From Codonopsis lanceolata (Eukaryota; Streptophyta; Magnoliopsida; Asterales; Campanulaceae), in contig CM028382.1 of the NCBI GenBank assembly GCA_013146195.2, positions 10,362,767-10,426,766 on the forward strand: a stretch of 64,000 nt of DNA. Direction: 5' to 3'. The notes under the pieces are model-generated. The model saw only the letters and a program-made list of their open reading frames with translations, had not been told where the DNA came from and did not search any database. Shown here piece by piece: positions 45,844 through 56,927 of this stretch. Position numbers and translations under genes: made by a program. Positions within the stretch are counted from its first letter, which is position 1. The number at the start of each line of letters is the position of its first letter.

Positions 45844-48800
45844 ATGGGTACCAACTCAAGAATTTCATCTCATGTCGCTTATACTAGTTGTACTTTCTGC
45901 AAAGGACTAGCAATTTTAGCAGTCATTGCCTACATACAATGGAGTTTTCTCTTAAACCATCCAAACCTAGCAACTGAATTCTTGTCTCCCTTAGGCCTCC
46001 TCCCGCAGCCGCCGCCGCCGCCGCCGTCGTCGTCTTCCACTACACATCTCAACCACCTCGTTTTCGGGCTAGTTGGTTCAACCAAGGCATGGAAGCATCG
46101 TAAATCCTACGTTGAATCATGGTGGCGACCAAACGTTACTCGAGGATATCTATTTCTCGACACCCCTCCATCGCAAGATCTTCTCCCTTGGTCTTTGGCT
46201 TCTCCCCCTTTCCGAGTTTCCGACAACAACTCAAAATTATTGGAAGAGAGCAAACACGTAGCGCCTATCCAGGTTCGCATTGTGCATGCGATCTTGGAGG
46301 TGTTTCGAGAGGGAGACAAAGGGGTTAGATGGTATGTTATGGGGGACGATGACTCCATTTTCTTTGTGGATAACATGGTTGATGTTTTATCAAAGTATGA
46401 TCATACCAAGTATGTGTATGTTGGGGGACATTCGGAGAGTCTTTTGTCAAATGTTTGGCACTCTTTTGATATGGGATTTGGGGGAGCTGGATTTGCTTTG
46501 AGTTATCCTTTGACCAAAATGTTGGTCAAGAATTTAGAAGATTGCCTGAGGAGGTATCCAAAACTGAATGTTGCTGATCAAATTCTGATGTCTTGTGTTG
46601 CTGATTTTGGAGTCTCCGTCAACTTTGAGAAGGGCCTTCACCAGGTACAGGCGGATAAATAAGAAATCTTCACAAAAGGAAATATAGATTTCATATTTTT
46701 ATTGTTATGGAAATACAATCAACTTAGTAATTGATTTTGTTTACGATTGACACGTGACAAGAATCCGACTGATGAAATACAATTTTTGGATCTCTAAGCG
46801 GTATTTCATTAACTATGTTGACTTTTCTTTTTTATGAATTGTTTGTACTTTATTTTTCTGTTGGTGTGGTGGGCCATGTTCACGTAATTTTTTAGTTTGA
46901 CGATTTTATAAATCTTAATTTGTAAAAAGGAGCCTCACTCTCTCAATTTAACCCATCAATCCATCAACATACGATAGAGAATGAGAATCCATCTTACAAA
47001 AAATGATTATAAGATCATTTTACTTAAGTTTCCGCCTTCAATTTAATAGTGTACAACTTGGTGATTTTCGATTCTAGTCCCTCCTTCCATATCAAAAATA
47101 GCCTTTTTTCGCTTTATTTTGTCAAGAAAAAGTAATTATATTTCTTATAATAGTAATAATGCATTTTGAAAAAAGTACAAGCAAGTAACGCTACAATCTA
47201 GTCATGTACAAGTTTTTTTTTTAATTTTATTTTATTTTTAAGATGGGGGTACTTATGTTGCCTCACGGGCTTAGCTCAATTGATTAAAAGTTAGTAAATT
47301 TGGATATAGGACCAAAGATCGAGTCCTAACAACCGCAGTGTGGGGTTTCATGACTCCTTGTAGGTATTAGGTACGGATCCTCCTAACTACTTAATCGATG
47401 AGTTACCGTGATTTTTCCTCTCACATTCTCATGGAATTGAGGTGTGAGGGCTCTCGGGGGGAGAGTTCCCCTTTTGGATACTGGATACAGGGTGTTATGT
47501 TACGTAATTGTAATTATTACTCCCTCCGTCCCTAAAATTATCGTCCTCCTTTTCTTTTTCTTCCGTCCCAAAATAATTGTTCACTTTGAAACTTACCTTT
47601 TTAGTACATCACTTTTATCATTTTACTCTTACTTTTTCACTCTACTTTAATTATGAGTCACATATACATGGACATTAAAGGAAACTACACATTAAACTAA
47701 TATAAATAATCAAATCAATTACTTTTTCTTAAACTGTGCGTCGGATCAACCCAAACAATTATTTAGGAACGGAGGGAGTATAATTTATTCACTAAATCTA
47801 AATAATCAAATTATGTCCGATATTGAAGCTTTGTAGTGTTCAAGATAAAATTCAAAATGTCAAATTAAGACAATCAAATTCCTTGAAAGTAATTTGCACA
47901 AGTTTGAATAAACATACAATTAATTAATTAATTAATTAGCCGCAAAAGCCGCAAAACTCTCAAACCTAACGTTTGTATTCATTATTTTAATAAAAATATT
48001 TAACAATCCAACTTGTCTTACAATTACAATACTTTGTTGGTCAACTTCATCAAGCGATTAAGGATCATAGCCTGTGGAAAGTACCCTCTACAGTTAATTA
48101 CTCCACCTAATGCATCTTCTAGATTTTATTTTATTTTTGAAATTAATTATAAATAATTTAACGTAAAAATTTGGGTAAAACAGTCTTATTAATTTTTTTT
48201 GTAAGACGAATCATTTTTATTCGTTCGATTGTGTGCTGGTGAGTTAAACTGTAAGCGAGTGGGGTTTCGTCTTACGAATTAAAATCCGTAAAACGACCTT
48301 ATAGAAGATCAACTCATAATTTAACTATTTAAAAAAGGTTTTCCAATGCAAGAAAATTTCAAAACCTTGAAAAGGAGTGAACGTTGCTTCTGCTACGAAA
48401 GCCAACTTATAAGAGCATCATCGATGTTAAATTTAACATCAATTTTTTATACAATTTATTAATTGGATTCTACTGCCACCTAAACATTTTTATTTTCTTA
48501 CTCACTTAAACATATATCTTCCTATTGTATAATATTCTTACACATTTTCTTACACAAAAATATTAAATTTAACATCATACCAATAAATAAAAAACCCACC
48601 CCCCCCACACACACAAAAAATAATTGTGTCAGTGTCAGTTCCCCCTCCCCCTCACAGCTCCACTCCCGAAACAAACTTCCTATTTAGGAAGTGAAACTCT
48701 CTTTCTCTCTCATAATAGCTCTCTTCTCTCTCCTAATTGGAACCTAGTGCTCACTCACTCTATTTTCCAAGACATAAGAAGTGGCTCTAAACTTACAATG

Positions 48801-51193
48801 GAGATGCTCTAATAAGTCGAGTCCAACTTATGCATTGTTTTGAATTCAAAACTTGTCTTATCTTCAAAAAGCAATTTTTATTTATGAAAGTTGGTAAATA
48901 ATTAAGACCTTGTATGGTGTAGTGTTTTGAAAACGCAGCTTTTTCTAAACGCAGTATTTTTAAAACGTAATTTTGTTCTTGTAAACATGTTTGGAAAATT
49001 ATTTCAAAACACTATTTTTATAAACAAAATAGTTGTAAACGTAACACATTTTTAAAACGCTCCAAATTGAAGTGTTTTAAAACGTTGTACATTTTTAAAA
49101 CGCTGCATTGAAACACTTTTAAAGAGAAAACGTTGCGTTTTTTACCAACGTTTTGGTCAAAACGCTCCACCAAACAAGCACTAAATCAAAAGACTTCATG
49201 GTAAAAACTTGAGTAAGACAAATTTACAAATACTTTTTTGTAAGACAGATCTTCTATACCAAACTCACCGTGTGTTGATGAATTACTCCGTCTTATAAAT
49301 TAAGATCTGTAATACGATCTTATAAAGACCTACTCAAATTAACTTCATTACTATTGATCCCTCTGTTTTATCCAAGTAATCCACATCAGAAAAGCATATA
49401 CTTTAAAGATGAAAATTGATGGTCATAAATGTACTTAATTGTTAGATCTACAACAATATTCCCTTCGTTAAGCAGGATCGGATTTTGGTCCGAATTTGAT
49501 TCGAAATTTTGTATATGAATTTGTATAATGATCCAATAACCTAAATCTGAATCAGAATTCAATAATCTATTTATTAGCGGATCGGATATGGATTTGTTAT
49601 TATACATATATCTGATCTGTTAAGAATCTGATTCGATCCGAAAATAACATACTCCCTCCGTCCCTAAATTATCATCCTCATTTCATTTTTCGTCCGTCCC
49701 AAAATAATTGTCCAGTTTAAAACTTTCCTTTTTAGAATATCGCTTTTACGACTTTACCCTTACTTTTTTAACCTATTTTAATTATGGGTCATATACACAT
49801 GGACTTTAAAGGAAATTACACATTAAACCAATATAAATAATCAAGTCAATTTTTTTTTAGTAATCCGTACATCGGGTCAACTAGGACGATAATTTAGAGA
49901 CGGAAGGAGTATTTATTATTACACATATACATAGTATAAACAATTATGTATGAATGTTGTCTTTTGATCTTCTTCCCTTTCATATCATCATTGTTTTTTA
50001 TCCATAAATCTTTATTTTGGATCGGATCTGATATTTAATCAGATATGTTAGTTGCTAACGGATTCAGATATGGATTGACATATACTTAATCCGTCGGGTT
50101 ATTGAATCAGATTGACAATATACAGTTTCACACCGGGTTCAGATATACCTATGTCTGATCCATTGATCGACTGACCTACCCTCCATTGCTAAATTATGCA
50201 TGATTTAAAAATAAAATAAATTAAAGTATATATGGTATATTGTTAGTATTATTAATTAATTATATTTTAATAATACTATTGATAAATTGTTGATCAAACT
50301 AAGGTCATGTTTCGTGCAGCGTTTTCAAAACGAAAACGAAAATTATATGAAACAAAGCTTATTTTAGAATACTAAACATTGCTTTTTAACAATGGAAAAA
50401 ACTTACCCTTCATATATATAATTATATATGCCAATGTATGTGCAGATTGATTTGCGCGGTGATATATCAGGACTCTTGTCCTCCCACCCTCAAGCGCCAT
50501 TACTCTCACTCCACCACTTCGATATAGTCAAGCCAATCTTCCCCACCATGGACCGTTTTGAATCAACCAATCGCCTCTTTGAAGCTGCGAATACTGATCA
50601 ATCGCGCTTGTTACAACAAACGATATGTTACCTTAGGCAAAGCAATTGGTCATTTTCAATTTCATGGGGTTATTCGACACATATTTATGAACGTGTTATC
50701 CCTCGAAGCATACTCAAGAAACCCCTCGAGACATTTAGGCCATGGCTTCGCAATGCACCATCACCTTGGTACTTGCTCAACACGCGGCCACTCTCTAATG
50801 ACTCATGTGAGGCTCCTCATATTTATTCGTTAGAGTCCGTGAAGAAAATCGGAGGGGACAAGATTGTTACGAGTTATGTTCGAGTATCCCCACGTGGCTT
50901 ACCGCCTTGTTCATTGGGTGGAAATCATTCTGCGGATCATATAAGTAAAGTTCAAGTCTTCTCTTCAACAAAAAAACTCATCAAGGTGAGTTTGAAAAAT
51001 CTCTAATACTAACTCCCTATGGTATTCTTGTATATATGTTTCGTCAAAATTGTTTACAATTACTTATCAGCTCTGATTTCTTTCTCTCTCTCAGGATGGA
51101 AAGAGTGAATGTTGTGACGTTGAATATGAAGGTGGCCATGAGATGGCCAAGGTCAGGTTGAGAACTTGCTCCAAGGATGAGATAATGGCCTAA
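45844..51193 (+). CDS. Fringe-like DUF604 putative glycosyltransferase, gene 2 of 3
   Basis: Predicted type II membrane protein of 479 aa with exons 45844-46644, 50446-50985 and 51095-51193 (801, 540 and 99 bp, exactly as in gene 1), GT-AG and in phase. Membrane segment about 22-37; a proline-serine stem (six P then four S, 56-65) differs from gene 1. DDD triplet at 168-170 in YVMGDDDSIFF; GGAGFALSYPL; exon 2 has the DUF604 blocks (LLSLHHFDI, RLLQQTICY, WSFSISWGYS, SCEAPH); exon 3 has CCDV. The role is inferred as for gene 1: Golgi sugar transfer, acceptor unknown. The striking point is intron 1: 3801 bp against 136 bp in gene 1, filled with a SINE, two Stowaways, two Tourist-like MITEs and a hAT relic. 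If intron 1 is not removed, translation stops at 46660. The coding exons show no lesion, so I judge the gene intact; expression is unproven. Confidence 0.9.
47258..47480 (+). mobile_element. tRNA-derived SINE in intron 1 of Fringe-like gene 2
   Basis: A-box-like TTAGCTCAATTGATTAAAAG (47271) and B-box-like GATCGAGTCC (47318) in tRNA-like spacing, followed by a tRNA-unrelated part. It differs from the other SINEs in the window. The tail and duplication are not clear, so the right end is approximate. Confidence 0.65.
47518..47780. mobile_element. Stowaway MITE, family A, in intron 1 of Fringe-like gene 2
   Basis: CTCCCTCCGTCCCTAAAATT to GGAACGGAGGGAG flanked by TA, full length. Confidence 0.92.
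48413..48809. mobile_element. Tourist-type MITE in intron 1 of Fringe-like gene 2
   Basis: 397 bp with ends GAGCATCATCGATG and CAATGGAGATGCTC, flanked by TAA (48410-48412 and 48810-48812). Same end family as the element just upstream of this gene (45385-45742). Confidence 0.85.
48906..49181. mobile_element. Harbinger-like MITE in intron 1 of Fringe-like gene 2
   Basis: 276 bp with ends GACCTTGTATGGTGTAG and CTCCACCAAACAAGCAC, flanked by TAA on both sides. Best-preserved of the three copies of this family. Confidence 0.8.
49471..50180. mobile_element. hAT-type relic, GGATCGGAT family, split by a Stowaway
   Basis: Same orientation and word order as 19011-21141 (GGATTTTGGTCCGAA, TTAGCGGATCGGATATGG, CGATCCGAAAATAACAT, then the second half from 49912). 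The outer ends are worn and no duplication survives. Confidence 0.7.
49650..49911. mobile_element. Stowaway MITE, family A, nested in the hAT relic
   Basis: CTCCCTCCGTCCCTAAATTA to GAGACGGAAGGAG flanked by TA. It interrupts the hAT relic between ATAACAT and ATTTATTATT, sequence that is continuous in the copy at 20850-20870. Confidence 0.92.
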
Positions 51194-51344
51194 GAAATTG
51201 TGGTTGTACCATTAAGTTTAGGTTAAATTACAATATTATGAATGTGGTTATTTGTATTGCAATGCTTAAGTCTCCATCCACAACATTGTAAATTACATTT
51301 TTCAACCAAATTAACCTTTTACTTTATGTTGCATATTTGTGTTT

Positions 51345-51347
<3 letters not shown>

Positions 51348-51380
<33 letters not shown>
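51348..51380. repeat. (AT)n microsatellite
   Basis: About 16 AT units, 155 bp after the stop codon of Fringe-like gene 2. Confidence 0.95.
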
Positions 51381-51381
<1 letters not shown>

Positions 51382-52758
51382 TTTTTCCACGGGATTGCTA
51401 AGGTACCGAAGACACTAAACTAATCTCTGAGTCCGATAGGACTACAAAGGCGGTGAAACTCTGTCTACCAAGTTCTAACGTAGTTATATTCCAATCTCGA
51501 ACTCGAAATCTATGTTTAAGCTAGAACCGTAGAACAACTCCCTACTAATGTAGGACAAGATTAGATGTGTATTTTTGGGATTGATTATTTTATTATAATT
51601 TTCAGAATTAATTGATTAAAATTATTAAAATCTTCCTCATGACCTGCCGGCTAGGGAAGAAATGGATTCTGATTCAGAAGGGGAAAATGTTTATTTTTCT
51701 AACTCGCTAAGAAAATTGGTGAAAATGATGAAGCAATACATTGGACCAATGACCATTTAACGGTGCAATGCTCGCAATCCTACAACAACTCTATCAATCC
51801 ATGCATGGACAAGCTACATGCTACAAATGAGGTTATCTTAGAAAAGATGCAAAACATGCAGATTGGTCCAAAACCCTAGGCAGCGGTCTTCATTGGACAT
51901 TTGTTGTAGTTTTGTATTTTCTCCTCTTGGGTCTTGTTGTATATCAGGTTGGATTCTTGTTGAAACACCGGCTTGAAGTGCCGATGGTTTGTTCTTATGT
52001 TTGCAATGTTGCGGATCACGAGTTTTGTATTTTCTCCTTTTGAGACAATAGTCTCTTGGTTTTATTTGGTTTTGGTTTCGAGTTTATTAGCTCGGGCTTT
52101 AGTACATTATAGCTTTCGTATCTTCGATTATTGTAAACTTGTATTTTAGTACGAAAGATGTTCGTGTTTAGAGCTTGATAGCTCTATTATTTGACTTGCA
52201 TTATTGTTTTATGTGTTTGTCATCTTCTTATCTCCGTTTTAGCGGCAAGATCGGGATTTCGTGCTAAAATCTGAGTCGAGTCTTGTCACAATATTTGTCA
52301 TTAGCATAACTGCCAAAAACTTCTTAAATACAGATGTCAAAACTTAAAATGTTATTTGAGGAATGCTACAAAACAATTTTGACACAAATACTAATTAGTG
52401 GCCAAATGACTCAAATCTTCTATTTGTTTTTTGTTTTTGTTTTGTTTTTTTTTTCGTAATAATTTTAAGGTCAAATTTGTTATCCTATTTCATTGCATAT
52501 TTTTCTTGTGATGTGATCTATGTTATAGGTATACGTATGGTAGGGAGAGAGAGAGAGGTAGCACCAATGTAGAACAAAATCAAGTTTTGTAATGACCTTA
52601 GAAAGAGTTGATTAAAAAAATAAGTTAAAAATATATTTGTGATGACTTATTATTTTCTTGGGACCTTGTCAATGGTAAGATTAGATTGACTTTTAAGTTT
52701 ATTCTTACAAGTTATAAAACAAATGAAGAAAAAAGAAAGTGCAGATCAAACATAACAA
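51381..52758. other. Intergenic region between Fringe-like genes 2 and 3
   Basis: No gene recognised. 51380-51600 and 51640-52230 have a GC content and word use unlike the surroundings (for example GAGTTTATTAGCTCGGGC near 52080) and may be worn retroelement sequence, but no protein motif supports a class. The last ~150 bp should be the promoter of gene 3. Confidence 0.35.
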
Positions 52759-55004
52759 ATGAACCAGCAAAGACTTAGATTTGCATCTGATAAAATCCTT
52801 TTAAACCTATGCAAAACACTTTCCATTTCAGGACTAATCCTTTATGTATTCTTCATATACTTCTCCAAAAACCCAAACTGCAAACCTTCTGAATGCATTT
52901 TCCCAGTTAAACACATCTGGCAACCTTCACATCATCAAGAATCCCCTACTGATATTACCCAACTTGTGTTTGGTATCGCAGGATCCGTCGATGCTTGGAA
53001 AAATCGACAATCTTACTTCAAATCATGGTGGCGACCTAACGTTACGAGAGGTTACGTTTTTTTCGACAAATCTCCCACCCGCGATTTCCCACCATGGCCC
53101 TCAGATTACCCTCCGATGCGGGTTTCTGAGGACACCACGAAACTCGAAGTTTACTCGAGACATGTGAAGCCAAACGTGATTCGGATCGTGCGTAGTGTCC
53201 TGGAGATCTTTAGAGAAGGGGACCAAGGTGTGAGATGGTACGTTATGGGAGACGATGACACGATATTTTTTGTCGAAAATTTAGTCGATCTCTTGGCAAA
53301 GTACGATCACACGAAATACTTCTACATTGGAGGGATTTCGGAGTGCACAAAGTCGAATTTTGATTTTTCATTTGAAATGGCATTCGGAGGAGGTGGTTAT
53401 GCTATGAGCTACCCTTTAGTGGCTACATTGGCTAAGAATTTAGATGACTGCATCAAGATTTATCCATTTTACCATGTCAGTGATCAGATTTTAAGTGCTT
53501 GCATTGCTGATCTTGGAGTTCCTCTCACTCCAGAAAAGGGATTTCATCAGGTTATTACTTTCTTATTTCCAAGAAAATATAACACATAGTTATCATCATC
53601 TTACGATGCGCAAAACGTTTGTTATGATATGGTACGAAAATGAAGGTAATCCATACGTCTCATTTCACGACGTATCATATGATACATTATTTATATTACA
53701 TTTTAGAGTCTCAGATGGTATGAACATATGCGTAAAACTATGATAACTCATGTATTTGTTACCTTAATTTTGTTTGATCATATTGACAGATTGATCTAGT
53801 ACAAGACATATCTGGTTTTTTATCAGCTCACCCACAGTCTCCTTTAATCACTCTACACCATCTCGACATTCCTCCTCCGATTTTCCCTTCAATGGAGCGC
53901 CATCAATCCGTCGACCACCTCATGAAGGCTGCAAACGCAGACCAATCTCGCTTGCTACAACAAACAGTATGCTACCATAAAAAGAGAAACTGGTCTTTTT
54001 CTATAGCATGGGGCTACTCGGCTTATATTTACGAACAATTCATTCCTCGAAGCATCCTAAGGAGACCCCTCGAAACATTTATACCGTGGAGTTTGAAGCC
54101 TAGACCACCAGATTACATGTTCAACACACGGTTTCTCTCTAAGCATCCCTGTGAAGCTCCTCATGTTTTCTTTCTTGATTCCGTAGAGGAAAATACGATG
54201 CTGGATCAGGTCATTACCAGCTATGTTCGGTCATCGTCGCGTAATTTGCTTCCTTGCCTTCCTGGGGGAAATAACTCTGCTGATTATATCAACAAGATCC
54301 AGGTTTTTTCATCAACAACAAAACTGAAATGGGTAAGTGCTTCAAATTTATACTATCATTTCGTATAAAGAAGCGAAAATAATGACCTAAACAAACCAAA
54401 AAAAAATGCTCTCTTTATTTTCGGGCAAAGACTTTTTTGCCCGAACAGAGGGAGTACAGTCAAAAACACTCACGATGTATGTTATGATTTTTACATTCAT
54501 ACATAAAGCCGACTCGAATTTTCATCAAAAAAATATAATTAGAAAGTTGATGATAAATTACATCATACTCCCTCTATTTCTAAAAATATATTCATATTTT
54601 CTAGTTAGACCGTTCTAAAAAAAGTGTTTACTTTGTCATTTTATATTTATATATTTCTTTTTAAAAAAAATTAACTTTGTCATTTTATCTTTGATTTGAC
54701 TTTTACTTTAATTTATGAATCTCACTGTCACATAAGTGTCTATGAAAAGTACACATTATTCATACAGTTCGTTAAAAAAATTAATTATTTTTTTAATCTT
54801 TGTATCGAATCAAACAGGACACTCGAAAGAATACTAATAAATTTGTAGTATTCGCGAGTAATTTCACTTTTATTTATTTATTTTTTATTTTATATTTTTC
54901 AGGCTGAAAACAGAGGCGAATGTTGTGACGTTCTGGACGTGGGTGCGGAAGGTATTGGCAAGGTCAGGTTGAGAGGTTGCAGGAAGACGGAGTTAGTAGC
55001 TTAG
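52759..55004 (+). CDS. Fringe-like DUF604 putative glycosyltransferase, gene 3 of 3
   Basis: Predicted type II membrane protein of 478 aa with exons 52759-53550, 53790-54332 and 54903-55004 (792, 543 and 102 bp), GT-AG and in phase. Membrane segment about 17-35. SWWRPNVTRGYVFFD is conserved. The DDD triplet is at 165-167 in YVMGDDDTIFF. FGGGGYAMSYPL replaces GGAGF of the paralogues. Exon 2 has LITLHHLDI, RLLQQTVCYH, WSFSIAWGYS and PCEAPHV; exon 3 has CCDV. It is clearly more diverged than genes 1 and 2 are from each other. Function is inferred from the family; the sugar and acceptor are unknown. Confidence 0.92.
54565..54840. mobile_element. Worn Stowaway-like element in intron 2 of Fringe-like gene 3
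   Basis: Begins CTCCCTCTATTTCTAAAAAT and keeps a family A-like order (AACTTTGTCATTTTAT, TTTACTTTAATTTATG, GTATCGAATCAAACAGGAC), but the right end is lost. A separate Stowaway end (CCCGAACAGAGGGAGTA) lies at about 54438. Confidence 0.5.
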
Positions 55005-55239
55005 TTCCGTTGTGAAATGTATACACTTGCACTATTTGTAACTTTATCCATTACCTCTTTTTTTTTAAAAAAAATTTAATTAACTAGGTATTCAAATATT
55101 AGGAGAAAATTTGGGTCGGTCCACTTTCATAAGTTTTTAATCGATACAGTATCGTATATTTTTTAACCTGAAAAAATCACTTTTTGAGCAAAAAAACTAC
55201 GATAATTTTAATAAATCTAAGACGTACTACCGATCGCTT

Positions 55240-55600
55240 ACTCAATATACATCACGTTGTATCAATTTATGCACAACAATGCACCAATTAATATTACCTA
55301 ATCTAATTTATGAACCGTGATGCATCAAAATAAAATTACCAAATCGAATTTACGCATCGGGCTGCATCTACTCATGCACCATGATGCATCAATTAAAAAC
55401 TACCTAATCCAGTTTATGTATCGCGAATCATCAATTAAAATTACCTAATCTAATTTATGCACCGTGATGCATCAATTAAAATTACATAATTCAATTTATG
55501 CATCATGTTGTATTAATTTTAACAACATTATCTAATTTATGCATCACGCTGCATCAAGTCAAACAACTAATTGATGCATCGCGCTCCAAATATAATAAAC
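55240..55600. repeat. Minisatellite-like GATGCATC array
   Basis: About seven diverged units of ~50 bp with the pattern TTTATGCACCGTGATGCATC, AATTAAAATTACCTAAT. The core word GCATCnnGnTGCATC is a palindrome. Confidence 0.75.
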
Positions 55601-55625
55601 CATACCTTCATGTCTGTTTTTTTTC

Positions 55626-55830
55626 AGAATCAACAAATGATTTCAAATTGATGCATCTTTTTTAAGAATATAATCAACAAATAATTTCAAATTGATGCAT
55701 CTTTTTTTAAAAACGGAATCAACAAATGATTTCATATTGATGGCATCTTTTCTGCATCACATATCCAAATCGGTGCATTACAATTGACAAGATGATGCAA
55801 CGTGATTCAAAATTGATGCATTCAGAAAAA
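55626..55830. repeat. Second tandem array with TTGATGCATC
   Basis: Three ~50-bp units with AATCAACAAATGATTTCA, AATTGATGCATC and TTTTTT, then more scattered TGATGCA words. Confidence 0.75.
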
Positions 55831-56880
55831 GAAAAAAAAGTTGTCCAACAATGAACAAACTTCTATTGAGTATTTCATCAATCAGTTTACATACATAGCA
55901 ATAGAAGACAAAGTTTGAATCTATTTTGAATCAAACACACAAGTACAATGAAGATCAATAGATGAAGAAGAATATACAGATGAAATAGAAGATCGATAGA
56001 CGAATAAGAAAGAGAATTTAAAGTTATAGAGGGTGGTCGATTAATCTAAATCAAGATGAAACACACAAGTGTTTCTTCACCATCCGGCATCTCTACCCTC
56101 TTTCTCTTTATATATGTGAATTGCAGTCGTAAATTCTCTTTTGCGGGCATTTTAGAAACGATTTAACAAAAATGGATTTCAGCGGTTCAAAAAAAAACAC
56201 AAGACTGAAGGGGTTATAAACTTGGAAAAAATGACCAGTCAGCAATTTCTCCCAAATTTTATACATCCAAAACTATAATCACTACAAATAAATAAACTAA
56301 AATTGGAGCAAAAAAATAGGGTAAATTATAGCAAACCCTCCCAATTTACGTTGGGTTTAAAATAAATTTTCTATAGTACTTGATTGACGGTGGCGTGACC
56401 AAGCTGTGAGACCACGGTGTTTAATTGTGTTTGGGGCATTACAAATGTCAATAAAAGGGGCAAGACACTAACATTGACGAGCTAAACTTTTGCGGGATGG
56501 CGCTGAAACATATGCAAATTACTAAATATAATCCATTTTATCATCTTTTTTGGCAACACTTTTAAATCCACGATGTGGATCCTATAAGATGCCAAATAAG
56601 ATTTCATATAGGATGTCACCTCATTTAATGAAAAAGTTTTGGTACTCATTTGGGGGGAGAGGGGGGGATGTTAAACTATTTGATAACGAATAGGACGGAA
56701 CATGTTAAAGAGAATGAAGGACTTGTATAAATGATGGGTAAAAATTGCAATTGTTCTTAAGTTCAATGGCTAATATAAGGAAGTGGCCTATAATCTAGGG
56801 ACCAAAAATATCTAAAACGATTCCCCCAACTTAAACACCATAATATACTTCCGTTGAAGTCGGCTCAACACTCCAGCAAA
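55831..56880. other. Intergenic region upstream of RRP1
   Basis: No gene recognised. The last 100 bp should hold the RRP1 promoter and leader. Confidence 0.4.
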
Positions 56881-56888
56881 CCAAAAAC

Positions 56889-56896
56889 TAGGGTTT
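56889..56896. promoter_or_regulatory. Telo-box-like element upstream of RRP1
   Basis: TAGGGTTT, the reverse of AAACCCTA, lies 32 bp before the start codon. Telo-boxes are common in promoters and leaders of plant ribosomal-protein and ribosome-biogenesis genes, which fits the gene it precedes. Confidence 0.6.
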
Positions 56897-56927
56897 CACT
56901 CCCCTTACTCGATCTAGGGCTCGAAAA

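Noticed and set aside
47271..47328. Possible tRNA gene (A and B boxes)
   Set aside because: The sequence does not fold into a tRNA cloverleaf as far as I can tell and continues into a tRNA-unrelated body; a SINE fits better.
55240..55830. Possible CRISPR-like array
   Set aside because: Repeats are diverged and spacers are not unique; this is a plant nuclear minisatellite-like repeat.
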